Made by a program: the position numbers and the translations under genes
IMG/VR virus record: IMGVR_UViG_3300030061_002585
Span: 4,695-30,548 of that record
Direction: 5' to 3' (one strand)
DNA: 25,854 nt
Origin: a virus
Shown here: positions 1 to 9,540 of the stretch, one piece after another
Numbering within the stretch: the stretch's first letter is position 1
Layout: every line of letters starts with the position of its first letter
Notes under the pieces: generated by a model
What the model saw: only the letters and a program-made list of their open reading frames with translations
Databases searched by the model: none
Told to the model about the DNA's origin: nothing

Positions 1-16
1 GAGATAATATTAGTTA

Positions 17-580
17 ATGGACTATAATTTTAAAATAGGAAATTTTGAAGGAGTAGGTAATAGGAAAAGGCCTAATAATGATATGGTATCTCAGTTTTTA
101 TCTGATAATAGCTCTGTATGGAAAGATTTTGATGTCTACCTATGGGGTAGTTACCCTGACAATAAAAAGACCTGGGATGTTGATTTTTTAGTTCATGCAC
201 CTCAAGGAATTGATACTGAGCAAATGGAAGAAATAAGTGTACGCTCTCTTGAAAATAGTATAATAAAGAATAAATTTTTAGCTGACATTGGTTTTTCAGA
301 TGAACAAAATATGATTGACTTTAATAATGTTATGAATACTTATAATACAACAGGTAACAAAACTCCTACTACAGGTTACATATATGCTGATAAATGGTAT
401 GCTGGTGACTCAGTATTTAGAGATAGAAATAAGATTACAGAAGGTATCTTAGAAGAAATGGATAATAATATGTATAAAAAAACATCGTTTATACCTTATC
501 CTAAAATGGTTAATAATATTAAAAAAGATATAAATTACTATAAAGACAAACCTATGTTAGTTTCAAGGAGAGGAGAATAA
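17..580 (+). CDS. Putative Pol-beta-type nucleotidyltransferase
   Basis: A 187-residue protein. Residues 42-59 read LWGSYPDNKKTWDVDFLV. This fits the Pol-beta-superfamily nucleotidyltransferase signature: a Gly-Ser (G44, S45) on a strand-turn, then D-x-D (D54, D56) on the next strand. D90 in a LADIGF context could be the third metal-binding carboxylate. Such enzymes transfer an NMP to protein, RNA or a small molecule; the substrate here is unknown. The ATG overlaps a possible upstream stop as TAATG (15-19), so it probably follows another gene in the same operon. It overlaps the next gene by one base (TAATG at 578-582). The N-terminus may be a short adaptor, and no signal peptide or membrane segment is visible. 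The family assignment rests on the motif only. It could instead be a degenerate, non-catalytic fold inside the virion cluster. Confidence 0.55.
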   Translation: MDYNFKIGNFEGVGNRKRPNNDMVSQFLSDNSSVWKDFDVYLWGSYPDNKKTWDVDFLVHAPQGIDTEQMEEISVRSLENSIIKNKFLADIGFSDEQNMIDFNNVMNTYNTTGNKTPTTGYIYADKWYAGDSVFRDRNKITEGILEEMDNNMYKKTSFIPYPKMVNNIKKDINYYKDKPMLVSRRGE

Positions 581-1743
581 TGGCAAATTGTTATAATGTA
601 GCAGGTGATAGTACTTCTTGTTCAGCTAATGACTGTATAGGCAGTGATTGTTCAGGTAGTTATGAAGTAGGAGGAACTGTAATTAATGATCCAGATTTTG
701 GATTAGAAGGCTTTGCAGGCATGTCGCAAGATGAATTTCAACAATGGTTTATAGGGTTACATGACTGGGGTACTGTTTATGAAGGTAATGCTAACCCTGG
801 TGTATCAGACCCAACATATATAGATGAAGATTCAGCCTCTCAATTATCAGAACTTTTTCAAGGCTATAATACTTTAGAAGAAATGTATTTAAGAGGACAA
901 AATCAAGAGAATGAGATAGAAAGAACTCTTCAATTAGAAGCGTGGGATGAGGCAACAAATTTATTAATAGAAGAAAAAAATGCTAGAAACCAATCGTTTA
1001 CCGATAAACAAAAAGAATTATTTATGCTAAATGAATCATTTGACGACTATGTTTCATCTTGGCAAAATAAAGCAGATATTACAGAGTCAGTAAAAAGAAA
1101 AAGAGATTTAGAAAACCAAAGCACACGACCAGGAAGGTTGATGTCAGATGAAAAGAAATTAATGGATGATACGGTAAAAGATGTGTTAAATGATTTCTAC
1201 TCAAAACAAAATTTTCAAGATGAGAAAATAAAAGCAAAACTTTCTTTAATGGACACAAGAACAGCAAACATATATAACTCTTCTATTTTAAAGAAACAAA
1301 ATGATTTAGAAGAAAGACAAACTAAATTGGTAAATGATTTAAACAAAGCAGATGTTAAGCTTCACGAACAAATATTAAGCTTAAGAGAAGAGTATGAATT
1401 AGATATATATAATACTATAGAAGACTTAGGTATAACAGGTGCTTTTTTTGAAACAGAATATGAAAATGAGCCTACTAATTTTGAGTGTCTCCAATGGTCA
1501 GATTCTGGCGAGTGTTTAAATTGGAATGAGTCAGGTGCTTTAGGTGGAGATTCTAACCCTGATAATGTACAAGATGAAGGCTTGTGTTATATGACAACAT
1601 GTGATGGTACAACAGTTCCAGTAAACTGTGGTGAATATTCTCAAGGCCATTACTTTGTAGACCCTGATGCTTGCTATGATCCAGAAAGCGAATGTATACC
1701 GATTCTTAACCTTCTAGGACAAGACACTGGTAATTGTGATTAA
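580..1743 (+). CDS. Virion-cluster protein with cysteine-rich ends and coiled-coil centre
   Basis: 387 residues, family not recognised. A strong ribosome binding site (AAGGAGAGGAG) precedes the ATG, which overlaps the preceding stop. All twelve cysteines sit at the two ends: C4, C14, C19 and C24 at the N-terminus, and eight after about residue 298. The roughly 270 residues between have none and are rich in Glu, Lys, Gln and Asn, with coiled-coil character (about 100-285). The C-terminal region contains a short tandem duplication, ECLQWSDSG followed by ECLNWNESG. The pattern suggests a rod with metal- or disulfide-stabilised tips, perhaps a virion or ejected protein given the genes around it. 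No enzymatic motif is visible. Expression together with the downstream giant genes is inferred from orientation and spacing. Confidence 0.55.
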   Translation: MANCYNVAGDSTSCSANDCIGSDCSGSYEVGGTVINDPDFGLEGFAGMSQDEFQQWFIGLHDWGTVYEGNANPGVSDPTYIDEDSASQLSELFQGYNTLEEMYLRGQNQENEIERTLQLEAWDEATNLLIEEKNARNQSFTDKQKELFMLNESFDDYVSSWQNKADITESVKRKRDLENQSTRPGRLMSDEKKLMDDTVKDVLNDFYSKQNFQDEKIKAKLSLMDTRTANIYNSSILKKQNDLEERQTKLVNDLNKADVKLHEQILSLREEYELDIYNTIEDLGITGAFFETEYENEPTNFECLQWSDSGECLNWNESGALGGDSNPDNVQDEGLCYMTTCDGTTVPVNCGEYSQGHYFVDPDACYDPESECIPILNLLGQDTGNCD

Positions 1744-1799
1744 GTTTTGAATTTAACAATAAAATTAGTAATTTAATAAACGGAAATAGGTAAAAATAT

Positions 1800-3653
1800 A
1801 TGGCAAAATATAAACATTTAGATCAGACTCCTGATACTCTACAGCAGTTTATAGCTCAAATTCCTTCTTTAATTAGTAACTTTAGGTCTTTAACTATAGA
1901 AGAAACTAGACGTAAAGAAACTGAAGAAACAAGAAAAATAGAAAGAAACGAAGATATTGCTCGTAGAACAAAATGGAGAGAAGAAGATAAAGCAGCAAAA
2001 TTAAAAGAAAAAAAAGAGAACGTGTTTATTACTAAAGCTGAAGCCCATTCAACTTATTTAAAGCAACTAAGAATATCAAAAATTGAAGAATACAATGTTG
2101 ATTTAGACGCTTATGAAAAGCTAGGTATGAGTGTAGATGCATCAGATAAAATAAATCAAACAAAAGGTATGGAACAGTTAATAACTTTGTTTACAGACCC
2201 TAATAATGTAGACTTATCTGAAAATGCATTAATAGCAAAAGAAATAAAAATATTAGAAAGTTTAATTAGTGACGTAGATTCAAGAAAAAAGAAAATAGAA
2301 GGAAGGTTGACTTTTGCAGACAACTTTAATAAAGAGATTAACAAACGAGAAAACTTTTTTGAAAAAGGTCCAGAAGATGAATTTGAAAGTATGACAGGAA
2401 TACAGTATTGGACTCAAGGTGATATGGATATGTTAATATCAGATATATTAAAAGATGAAGTATTTAAAGAAGAAAACGGTGTTCATGCAAATTCTAATGG
2501 TGAGTGGAAAGAATATGCTAGTGAGTATATAGAGGTTATACAAAACCCTTCAGATGCAAAGCTAAGAGCAATGAATGGTGAAATTATTAAATATCAGGCA
2601 GATAAAAACAAAGCAATGATAGATAATGTAGATTTTGAATTAGAGATGTTAGTTAAACAACAAGCATTAGACCCTGAAGTTGTTCAAGCTCAAATGGTTA
2701 ATACTATGACAAAAGTTTTAGATAGTTATGATGCATCCATACCTTACTTACCAGGAATGGCTGAAGGTTATAAAGATTTAATAATAGCTCATGAAAAATA
2801 TTCTGAAGATATAGGTATTATTAAACAACAAACTCAAGACGCTGATTATGTAGATGCATTATTTGACGAAGCAAACAAAGCATTTAAATTAACTAATGAT
2901 GGTAAGTTAGATAAAAGTAAATGGAATAAAGAGGCAGCTTTTAACTATTTAGAATGGAAAGCTCAAGCTAAATTTCATTCAAGTAGTGTACTAGCTAGTA
3001 TGATAGGAACTAGAGAAGCTGATAGAATTTTTTCTATGGATAAAATGACTTATTCTTCTTTCTTAACATCAGTTGTTGAATCTGTAACTCAATTAAATAA
3101 TTACGCAGAAAATTCTCAAACTCCATCTGGAGAAAACTGGTTACAATCAATGCAAAGTAGACATGGTTCAAATTTAGGAAAAAGTCAGTTTTTACAATTA
3201 ATGCAAGATGAACTTCAAGTCTACATAGGTACTGATAAGTTTGGTCAAGATATAGATATGATGGATTCTGATATTATACAATTATATTTTAAAATGCAAG
3301 ATTACGAAAAAAAGTTAGAAGATTTTATAATAAGCAGACCTAAAGGTTACGATGAATTAAAAGAAGTTATAGGACAATCTTCTGTTTTTGATATTAATAA
3401 TGAAACAAGTACTTCAGCATTAAGCGCATCTATTTCTTGTGGAGAAGGTTTAATTTATGACGAAACTACAGGATTATGTTTGCAAAATTTAAATGAAACA
3501 TGGTTAGGTTCAAATGCTTTAGCAGCCGCTCTTCCAGATAAAGTTAAATATCGTGGTGCAGGCGGAGCATGGTTAGAACCAGGTTCAAGAGGCTCTTCCA
3601 CAAAATATCCTGGAAGCGATAGAGGTGTTCCTGATAGAAGACCTGAACAATAA
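1800..3653 (+). CDS. Probable internal virion protein, charged coiled-coil N-terminus
   Basis: 617 residues, family not recognised. Residues about 30-100 are very rich in Glu, Lys and Arg with heptad-like spacing, predicting a long helix or coiled coil. The rest is acidic and mostly helical. Near the C-terminus C547 and C560 bracket a small loop (CGEGLIYDETTGLC) that recalls the cysteine-paired tips seen in some phage structural proteins; the preceding gene is also cysteine-rich at its ends. The last 40 residues are Gly-, Pro- and Arg-rich and probably disordered. The start has only a weak purine-rich site (ATAGGT), but no better start is visible. It lies 56 bases after the previous gene and 13 bases before the 1957-residue protein, so it is likely co-transcribed with the virion genes. 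A structural or ejected role is inferred from context. Confidence 0.55.
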   Translation: MAKYKHLDQTPDTLQQFIAQIPSLISNFRSLTIEETRRKETEETRKIERNEDIARRTKWREEDKAAKLKEKKENVFITKAEAHSTYLKQLRISKIEEYNVDLDAYEKLGMSVDASDKINQTKGMEQLITLFTDPNNVDLSENALIAKEIKILESLISDVDSRKKKIEGRLTFADNFNKEINKRENFFEKGPEDEFESMTGIQYWTQGDMDMLISDILKDEVFKEENGVHANSNGEWKEYASEYIEVIQNPSDAKLRAMNGEIIKYQADKNKAMIDNVDFELEMLVKQQALDPEVVQAQMVNTMTKVLDSYDASIPYLPGMAEGYKDLIIAHEKYSEDIGIIKQQTQDADYVDALFDEANKAFKLTNDGKLDKSKWNKEAAFNYLEWKAQAKFHSSSVLASMIGTREADRIFSMDKMTYSSFLTSVVESVTQLNNYAENSQTPSGENWLQSMQSRHGSNLGKSQFLQLMQDELQVYIGTDKFGQDIDMMDSDIIQLYFKMQDYEKKLEDFIISRPKGYDELKEVIGQSSVFDINNETSTSALSASISCGEGLIYDETTGLCLQNLNETWLGSNALAAALPDKVKYRGAGGAWLEPGSRGSSTKYPGSDRGVPDRRPEQ

Positions 3654-3666
3654 ATAAAGGAAATAA

Positions 3667-6600
3667 ATGGCAAAATTATCAGATTTATTAACACCTCCAT
3701 CTACATCAGGTGCTACTAAAAACATATTTACTCAAACTGATGAATATGAAAATAGTAAACAAGAGCTTAAGAAAAGAAGTAAGTTTTTTAACGAAACTTA
3801 TGACTATAATACAAGTGCTTTTGGAAGCTCTAACAATAATTCTAATTCTCCATTTGCAGGTTTAGAAAGCACAGAAGAAGAACAAGGTGCTTTTATGAGT
3901 TTTGCTTCTGGAGTTGGAGATTTTACAGGAAACTTAGTAGGAGGTCTTATTAACTCTGCAGGTTTAGGTATACCTGGACTTATAGATGACATATTAATGG
4001 CTACGAATGTTACTGATACTAGCTGGATTAGAGAAATAACTTCTTTTGGTGCTTATGATCCTTGGGAAGAAGAAGGTGGAGCAGGTAAATGGGGAAGAGG
4101 TCTTGGAGAAGGTATAGGTATGATAATCCCTTACAAATGGTTAAGTATGGGAGCAGGTAAAGCTATTACATATGGAGCTAGTAAAACAAACTTCTTAACA
4201 AGTCTTACTAAAACTTCACAAAAAGCTTTTACTGGAAAGTATTTAGCTAAAGAAGGTTCTGATAAATTAGTAGGAGCTATAAATAGAGTAGGTGGAGCTC
4301 GTGCAAGTCAAGTAATGGATGAGACTACAGATGCTTTTACTAAAGGATATTCTAATTTATTTAATGATGCCTGGGAATTAGTTCATAGTGCTCCATATAA
4401 AAAAATATTAAAAGGTTCGCAAAAAGCTTTAACTGAGGGCGTTGAAGAAATGACAGGCTCTATTATGGGTACTATACCTAAAATAAGTCGTAAAGATGCT
4501 AAAAACTTAGCAGACATATTAGTCAATGAGGCTAGTCATCAATCAGCTTCAAGTTTTAATACCTTCTTTGAATGGATGGTTACTAAGACTCCTGGGTTAA
4601 GAGGCATTGCAAATAACACTTATGCTAAACAAGCAATGGGTGCTTATGTATCTGATTTTACAATAGGTATGACTATGTTTACTGCTGAAGCTGTTCTTCA
4701 TAATAGTGCTGTAGGAATTGCATCTGTGCTATCAGATAAGAGTTTTTCAGACATAGCTGGTCAAGTAGACCCTAGGTCTAAAGCAGCACAAACAGTGCCT
4801 ACAGATGGTAATTTTGGGCGAGTATTAGCAGATGTAACTATGTCTTCTGCTTTTATGGGATTAATGGGTCCTGCAAGATTTATTAAAGGTGGTACTACAT
4901 ACAATGACCAAGGGCTTTATAAGTCTATTAAGCAAGGATTAGGTTCTATTACAAAAGCATGGAAGCCTATAGGTAGAATGACAGGCGATCAAGCAAGAAC
5001 TACTTTAGCTATGATAGATGAAGCTGCAGATGGTTTGTTGCGTAATAAAATCCCTAGTTTAGGTGTTAAAGAAATAGCAAGTTTAAGTGATGATGTTGCT
5101 AAACAAATATTAAAAGAAACCAGACGTAGCTTTACTAAAGAATATCCTAAATGGTTATTAAAAGAATTTGCTTCAGACATGAATGTTATATCTGATATTG
5201 CAGGTGTAGCGACAGGTAAAGGTTTTCAATCTTCTGTACCTAGAATGATTGCAGGTGCAGTAGCAATGAATGCTCCTGGTTTGTTTAGACAAATGCAAGA
5301 TAGCCCTCGAGAGTTTTACAGAGCTTTTGGTCAAGACGGACAAGAAATAGCTCAAAACATAGTAATGGGTATGGCTTTTTCTAGAAGTGGTAGAAGTTTT
5401 AATGCTGGTGGTAAAAATAAATACTTTGAATCTGGAGATTTAAGACAATATTACGGCAACAATATTAATGATATAAATAAAATGAGATTAGGTTTAGAGT
5501 TAATGGGTATGTCTACAGCAGATATGTCTTTAGCTTCTCCTAATGCTATGTATGCCGCAACATCTCAACATGTTAAAAACCAACCTTTCTTTAAAGATAT
5601 AGATGATTTAGTATTTCATGATTTTTATGTAGACAGAGTAGACCCTAATGCTCCAGCTGATAGAAAAGAAGCAGGTACAGCTTACTTTGAGTATATACAA
5701 AACGATTTAGGAATACAGCCTGGTACTCCAGAGTTTAAGATTGCAGTAGAAAAGTATAATAACTTTAAAAAAGTAATGAATGCATATGATTCAAGTGCTC
5801 CTGACATTAATAAAATGTTCAGAACTGTTAATGGTAAAGAAATGCTAGATTTAGTAGAGAATGTAAATTCGCTACCTGAAGTGGCTAACTCTAAAAACTT
5901 AGACCTTACTATAAGCAATGCTACAACTCAAGCTTATATTAGTGCTAATAAGCCTTATATAAACATTAGAAAAGAGTTTGTTGTAAATACACTAAGAGCT
6001 GCAGGTATAGATGTAGAACCTCGTAATGATGGTACTGTTGTAATTCCTGAAATAGACTTAGAGGTATTCGGTTCAAGTAACAGAGAAAGTAATTATGTTA
6101 GAAATACAGAGCTTATAAATGCAAAGTATAATTTAAAAACAGTTATAGACCAAGGTGTTAAAGATGGTTGGATTAATGTACAAGGATCAAGAAATCTAAC
6201 TTCTAATCCAGAAACTATGAAAAACTTTGTAGATTCTTTTAGTAAATCAAAAGAAGCTATGTTAGTGCATATATATGGAGCTGAAGACGTTAAAGCAGGA
6301 GCTTTTCCTATTGGAGGCAAAGATGCATCTGAGTTAGTATTAATTAATGAAGGTATGAGAGAAGCTTCTATACAAATAAAACAAATGGAGCAAACTAGAA
6401 ACTCTTTATCTTTATTAACTAGAGGTAACTATACAAAGCAAGAACTATACAACACTCTTCCTGAAGGAAAAAGAGAACGTATTGTTAACTTAATGCAACA
6501 AATAGGTATGGATAAAAATCCTCAATTAGATTTGTCTAATGTAGACCCTAAAGAGATTGATGGAATAACAGACTTTTTTGCTAAAGTAAACTCTTTAAAT

Positions 6601-9540
6601 AAGCTATTAAATCCTCAAGGTTCAAATGAAAAAGTTTCTGTAACTGCAAGTCAATTAGCAGGATTAAAAGATGCTATATTTGATGTTGTAGGTGATGCGA
6701 TTACTAATAAAGAATCTTTTAAAGCTATTGAAGGTGAAGCTTATAATCATTTTATAAATCTTTTAAGAATTAACAATTCTAGCTCACCTCATTCTGTAGG
6801 TATGGCTGTGCATCATTTATTAAATGGAACACGTGTATTGAATGGTGACTCTAGTTTTAATAACAACTTAGGAAAGTTTGCAATAAGAACACAGGATGGA
6901 ATCTTATTCCCAGATGCTGATTTATTAATTGCTAAGATTAAAAGTTTATCTCCAGATAAAGCTAAAATGATTGATGATGAAGGCTTGATGCCTTTTTATA
7001 AAGAACTTCAAAGTACTTTAGAAAACTCTGGTAGACTAGTCGGCTTTACAAAACAAAGCAGAGATATAGATTTAATCTTATCTGGTATGGGTCCAGACGC
7101 TATTGTTGATTTAATAAAGCAAGCTAAGAGCCTTTCTGATCAAGGAGCTATGAGTGATTTAATACATAAGACTTCACCTTTAGAAGCTATGCAAAATAAG
7201 GTTAGAGAAAATTTAACTGAACTTGTTAAAATAAAAGCTATTGTTCAGGGAGACGAAAGTAAGATATTTGAAAACATGCAAGAATTGTATGGAAGAACTA
7301 AGAACTTAGTTAAACTTATGCAATTTGCTATGCAAAATCATGACTATGCTATGTTAGCGAATTTAACAAAGAATAAAATGGAGTTTGATAAATTCTTTAC
7401 TCAGTTAGATGCTTTTAATAAGTTTGACCCAATGAAAGATGGCGGTATAGATTCAGAATGGGTTCAAATGCTGACAACTCAAATAGCAGATGCTAAGAAC
7501 TTTTTAAATAAGAATTACGGCACTATTGATATGCAAAACTATTCAAACTATGTTAGAGATCAGTTAAAAAGTCAAAAGTTTAATTTACCTGATTACAAAC
7601 ATGATGAAATGATAGTAAGTATCACACCTTCACAATTCGAAGGAAGATATGGTTTAAGTGCTACATCTTTAAAAACTATAATAGAACCTCATAGGAATAA
7701 TTATTTAGGTAATAAGAACACTCAATACATTACAGATGCATTTAATGATGTAAAATCACAAGCAATGAAACAACAAAGCAAACTTCCTACAGATAAAAGA
7801 AGAAGTGAAGCTGATTTAGATATTGATGTTTTACAAACTGTAGTTACAGCTTTTAACACTAAAGAAATTAATAAAGTTAAGTTTGTTGCTACTGGCCCTG
7901 GAGAAGGGAAGTTTGTACTAAGTAAAACTTATTTAGTTAACCAAAAGAAATCGGGTGTTTTAGCTGTTATGGATGTCTTGAACATGGGTGATACATTTTA
8001 TATGTTAGACCAAGCGTTTCAATTACCAGACCCTAACAATACAAATCAATTAAGAAACACAAGCACATTGTCTGAAGGCGAGTTAGCTGTATTTAAAGCA
8101 TCAATTGATAGGCCTACATACATTGATAACCCTCAAGCAAGAATTGACATTAAAAAGGGTACTGTAGGTAATAGTATTGATGCTAATATTAAAGCTGAAA
8201 ACTATGTTTACATACCTTTAGATGAGAGTGCTCAAATAGTTGTTCCTAAAAAAACGGCACAAGAATCTATAATTGAGGCTTATGGGCCTAATGGTAAGGT
8301 TAGAAAACTTTTAACTAACATATTATCAGGTACTAATGCAAATAGACTTAATGATATTATAAATAAATTCTCTGATATAAATAAACTATCTACAAGTGCT
8401 GATATTGAATCAGCTATATTAACTGCTAGGCTTGCAATAGATGCTCCACATATATTGGTAGATAATGTTAAAGATGTTCCTACATTAGCTGATGTATGGA
8501 AAAGATTAAAACTACCAGAATTTAGTAAAGGTAAAATATATACGCCTGAAATATTAGAATTTATGAGCAACTTCTACGTTAATAATGTTTCTACACATAA
8601 CTATTTTAAAGATGTAAACGCTGCATTTAATTCATTTAAAGACTCTAATGGAAAGTGGAGAAATATGAAATTTATGTCTGTTGCAGATGAAGGAGCTGAT
8701 AGTTACTTTAATAGTAAAAGTCGTATGGAAGCTTGGATGGATAGTCAAGAAAATATATATGGTAAAGATGTTTTATGGTCTGATATGGAAAGGTCTGAAA
8801 TATTAGCTCAACATGAGCATAGTGCTAAATCTATAGTAGATGCTCCTACTTATTTAAGTAAGGAAGCTTTTTTAATACACTTAGCTCAGTTAGGCTTAAG
8901 AAAAGAATGGTTAATAACAAACTCTAATGGAGATATAGTTGGCTTTAAATCAGGGGCTATGAAACCTAAAGGTGCTCATACAGAAGTTAATGACGATGGC
9001 TCTTTAGTAGTATACTATGATAAGACAGCTTTCTTTTATGATAGCAAAATGGACGCTTTAATGAAAGATAAAGGTATAGATGGTATTTCTTTTGAGAGTG
9101 GTAATAAAATTAATAAATATAGAGCTAATAGCCAGTCTAAAATGGTAGATAGGTACATTAATAGTGATAAAGCATCAGATTCTTTTAGTAATACTGTGTT
9201 TGATGATATAGGAAAGGTTATTAGAAGAACTCCAGATGGTGATTTTATAGAGCTTCCTTTAAGCACATTTAATGTTACAAACATATCTAGAGAACATAAT
9301 GCTAAAGCAGGTGCTAATATATCAGTTCATATGACAGATAATAAATCTGTATATAATTGGATGGGATTAGACACTAAAATAAATACCTTTCAAGAAATGT
9401 TAACTAGAGCTAACAGTAGTGAGTTTGCATTAACTTCTATAGCTAAAGAACTTATGGGCTTTAAAGAAGGTGAAGGTGATATGATGCTTAATAAGATACC
9501 TGTTGAGGAAATACTTCATCAAGATGGATGGGCGATATAG
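3667..9540 (+). CDS. Giant internal virion protein with RNA-polymerase barrel-like C-terminus
   Basis: 1957 residues, started by ATG after AAAGGA. The N-terminal 170 residues hold Gly-rich hydrophobic stretches (about 75-110 and 145-170) of the kind found in internal or ejected virion proteins. Long helical, polar regions follow. Near the C-terminus, residues about 1770-1815 read KPKGAH...VVYYDKTAFFYDSK...KGIDGISFESGNK. The paired lysines K1786 (YYDK) and K1814 (SGNK), and the intervening GIDGISFESGNK, resemble the beta-like double-psi beta-barrel of crAss-phage-type and other two-barrel RNA polymerases, where two spaced lysines contact the nucleic acid. The matching aspartate motif is in the next gene, so the enzyme may be split. 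The ORF ends in TAG inside the start of that gene. The virion-protein role is well supported by size and context. The polymerase reading is a motif-level inference. Confidence 0.6.
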   Translation: MAKLSDLLTPPSTSGATKNIFTQTDEYENSKQELKKRSKFFNETYDYNTSAFGSSNNNSNSPFAGLESTEEEQGAFMSFASGVGDFTGNLVGGLINSAGLGIPGLIDDILMATNVTDTSWIREITSFGAYDPWEEEGGAGKWGRGLGEGIGMIIPYKWLSMGAGKAITYGASKTNFLTSLTKTSQKAFTGKYLAKEGSDKLVGAINRVGGARASQVMDETTDAFTKGYSNLFNDAWELVHSAPYKKILKGSQKALTEGVEEMTGSIMGTIPKISRKDAKNLADILVNEASHQSASSFNTFFEWMVTKTPGLRGIANNTYAKQAMGAYVSDFTIGMTMFTAEAVLHNSAVGIASVLSDKSFSDIAGQVDPRSKAAQTVPTDGNFGRVLADVTMSSAFMGLMGPARFIKGGTTYNDQGLYKSIKQGLGSITKAWKPIGRMTGDQARTTLAMIDEAADGLLRNKIPSLGVKEIASLSDDVAKQILKETRRSFTKEYPKWLLKEFASDMNVISDIAGVATGKGFQSSVPRMIAGAVAMNAPGLFRQMQDSPREFYRAFGQDGQEIAQNIVMGMAFSRSGRSFNAGGKNKYFESGDLRQYYGNNINDINKMRLGLELMGMSTADMSLASPNAMYAATSQHVKNQPFFKDIDDLVFHDFYVDRVDPNAPADRKEAGTAYFEYIQNDLGIQPGTPEFKIAVEKYNNFKKVMNAYDSSAPDINKMFRTVNGKEMLDLVENVNSLPEVANSKNLDLTISNATTQAYISANKPYINIRKEFVVNTLRAAGIDVEPRNDGTVVIPEIDLEVFGSSNRESNYVRNTELINAKYNLKTVIDQGVKDGWINVQGSRNLTSNPETMKNFVDSFSKSKEAMLVHIYGAEDVKAGAFPIGGKDASELVLINEGMREASIQIKQMEQTRNSLSLLTRGNYTKQELYNTLPEGKRERIVNLMQQIGMDKNPQLDLSNVDPKEIDGITDFFAKVNSLNKLLNPQGSNEKVSVTASQLAGLKDAIFDVVGDAITNKESFKAIEGEAYNHFINLLRINNSSSPHSVGMAVHHLLNGTRVLNGDSSFNNNLGKFAIRTQDGILFPDADLLIAKIKSLSPDKAKMIDDEGLMPFYKELQSTLENSGRLVGFTKQSRDIDLILSGMGPDAIVDLIKQAKSLSDQGAMSDLIHKTSPLEAMQNKVRENLTELVKIKAIVQGDESKIFENMQELYGRTKNLVKLMQFAMQNHDYAMLANLTKNKMEFDKFFTQLDAFNKFDPMKDGGIDSEWVQMLTTQIADAKNFLNKNYGTIDMQNYSNYVRDQLKSQKFNLPDYKHDEMIVSITPSQFEGRYGLSATSLKTIIEPHRNNYLGNKNTQYITDAFNDVKSQAMKQQSKLPTDKRRSEADLDIDVLQTVVTAFNTKEINKVKFVATGPGEGKFVLSKTYLVNQKKSGVLAVMDVLNMGDTFYMLDQAFQLPDPNNTNQLRNTSTLSEGELAVFKASIDRPTYIDNPQARIDIKKGTVGNSIDANIKAENYVYIPLDESAQIVVPKKTAQESIIEAYGPNGKVRKLLTNILSGTNANRLNDIINKFSDINKLSTSADIESAILTARLAIDAPHILVDNVKDVPTLADVWKRLKLPEFSKGKIYTPEILEFMSNFYVNNVSTHNYFKDVNAAFNSFKDSNGKWRNMKFMSVADEGADSYFNSKSRMEAWMDSQENIYGKDVLWSDMERSEILAQHEHSAKSIVDAPTYLSKEAFLIHLAQLGLRKEWLITNSNGDIVGFKSGAMKPKGAHTEVNDDGSLVVYYDKTAFFYDSKMDALMKDKGIDGISFESGNKINKYRANSQSKMVDRYINSDKASDSFSNTVFDDIGKVIRRTPDGDFIELPLSTFNVTNISREHNAKAGANISVHMTDNKSVYNWMGLDTKINTFQEMLTRANSSEFALTSIAKELMGFKEGEGDMMLNKIPVEEILHQDGWAI

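Noticed and set aside
1079-1267. Antisense ORFs within the long virion genes (for example 1079-1267, 3455-3700, 8280-8570, 12676-13011)
   Set aside because: They lie wholly or mostly inside strongly coding genes, lack ribosome binding sites, and read as hydrophobic or Ser/Leu-rich complements of coding frames.
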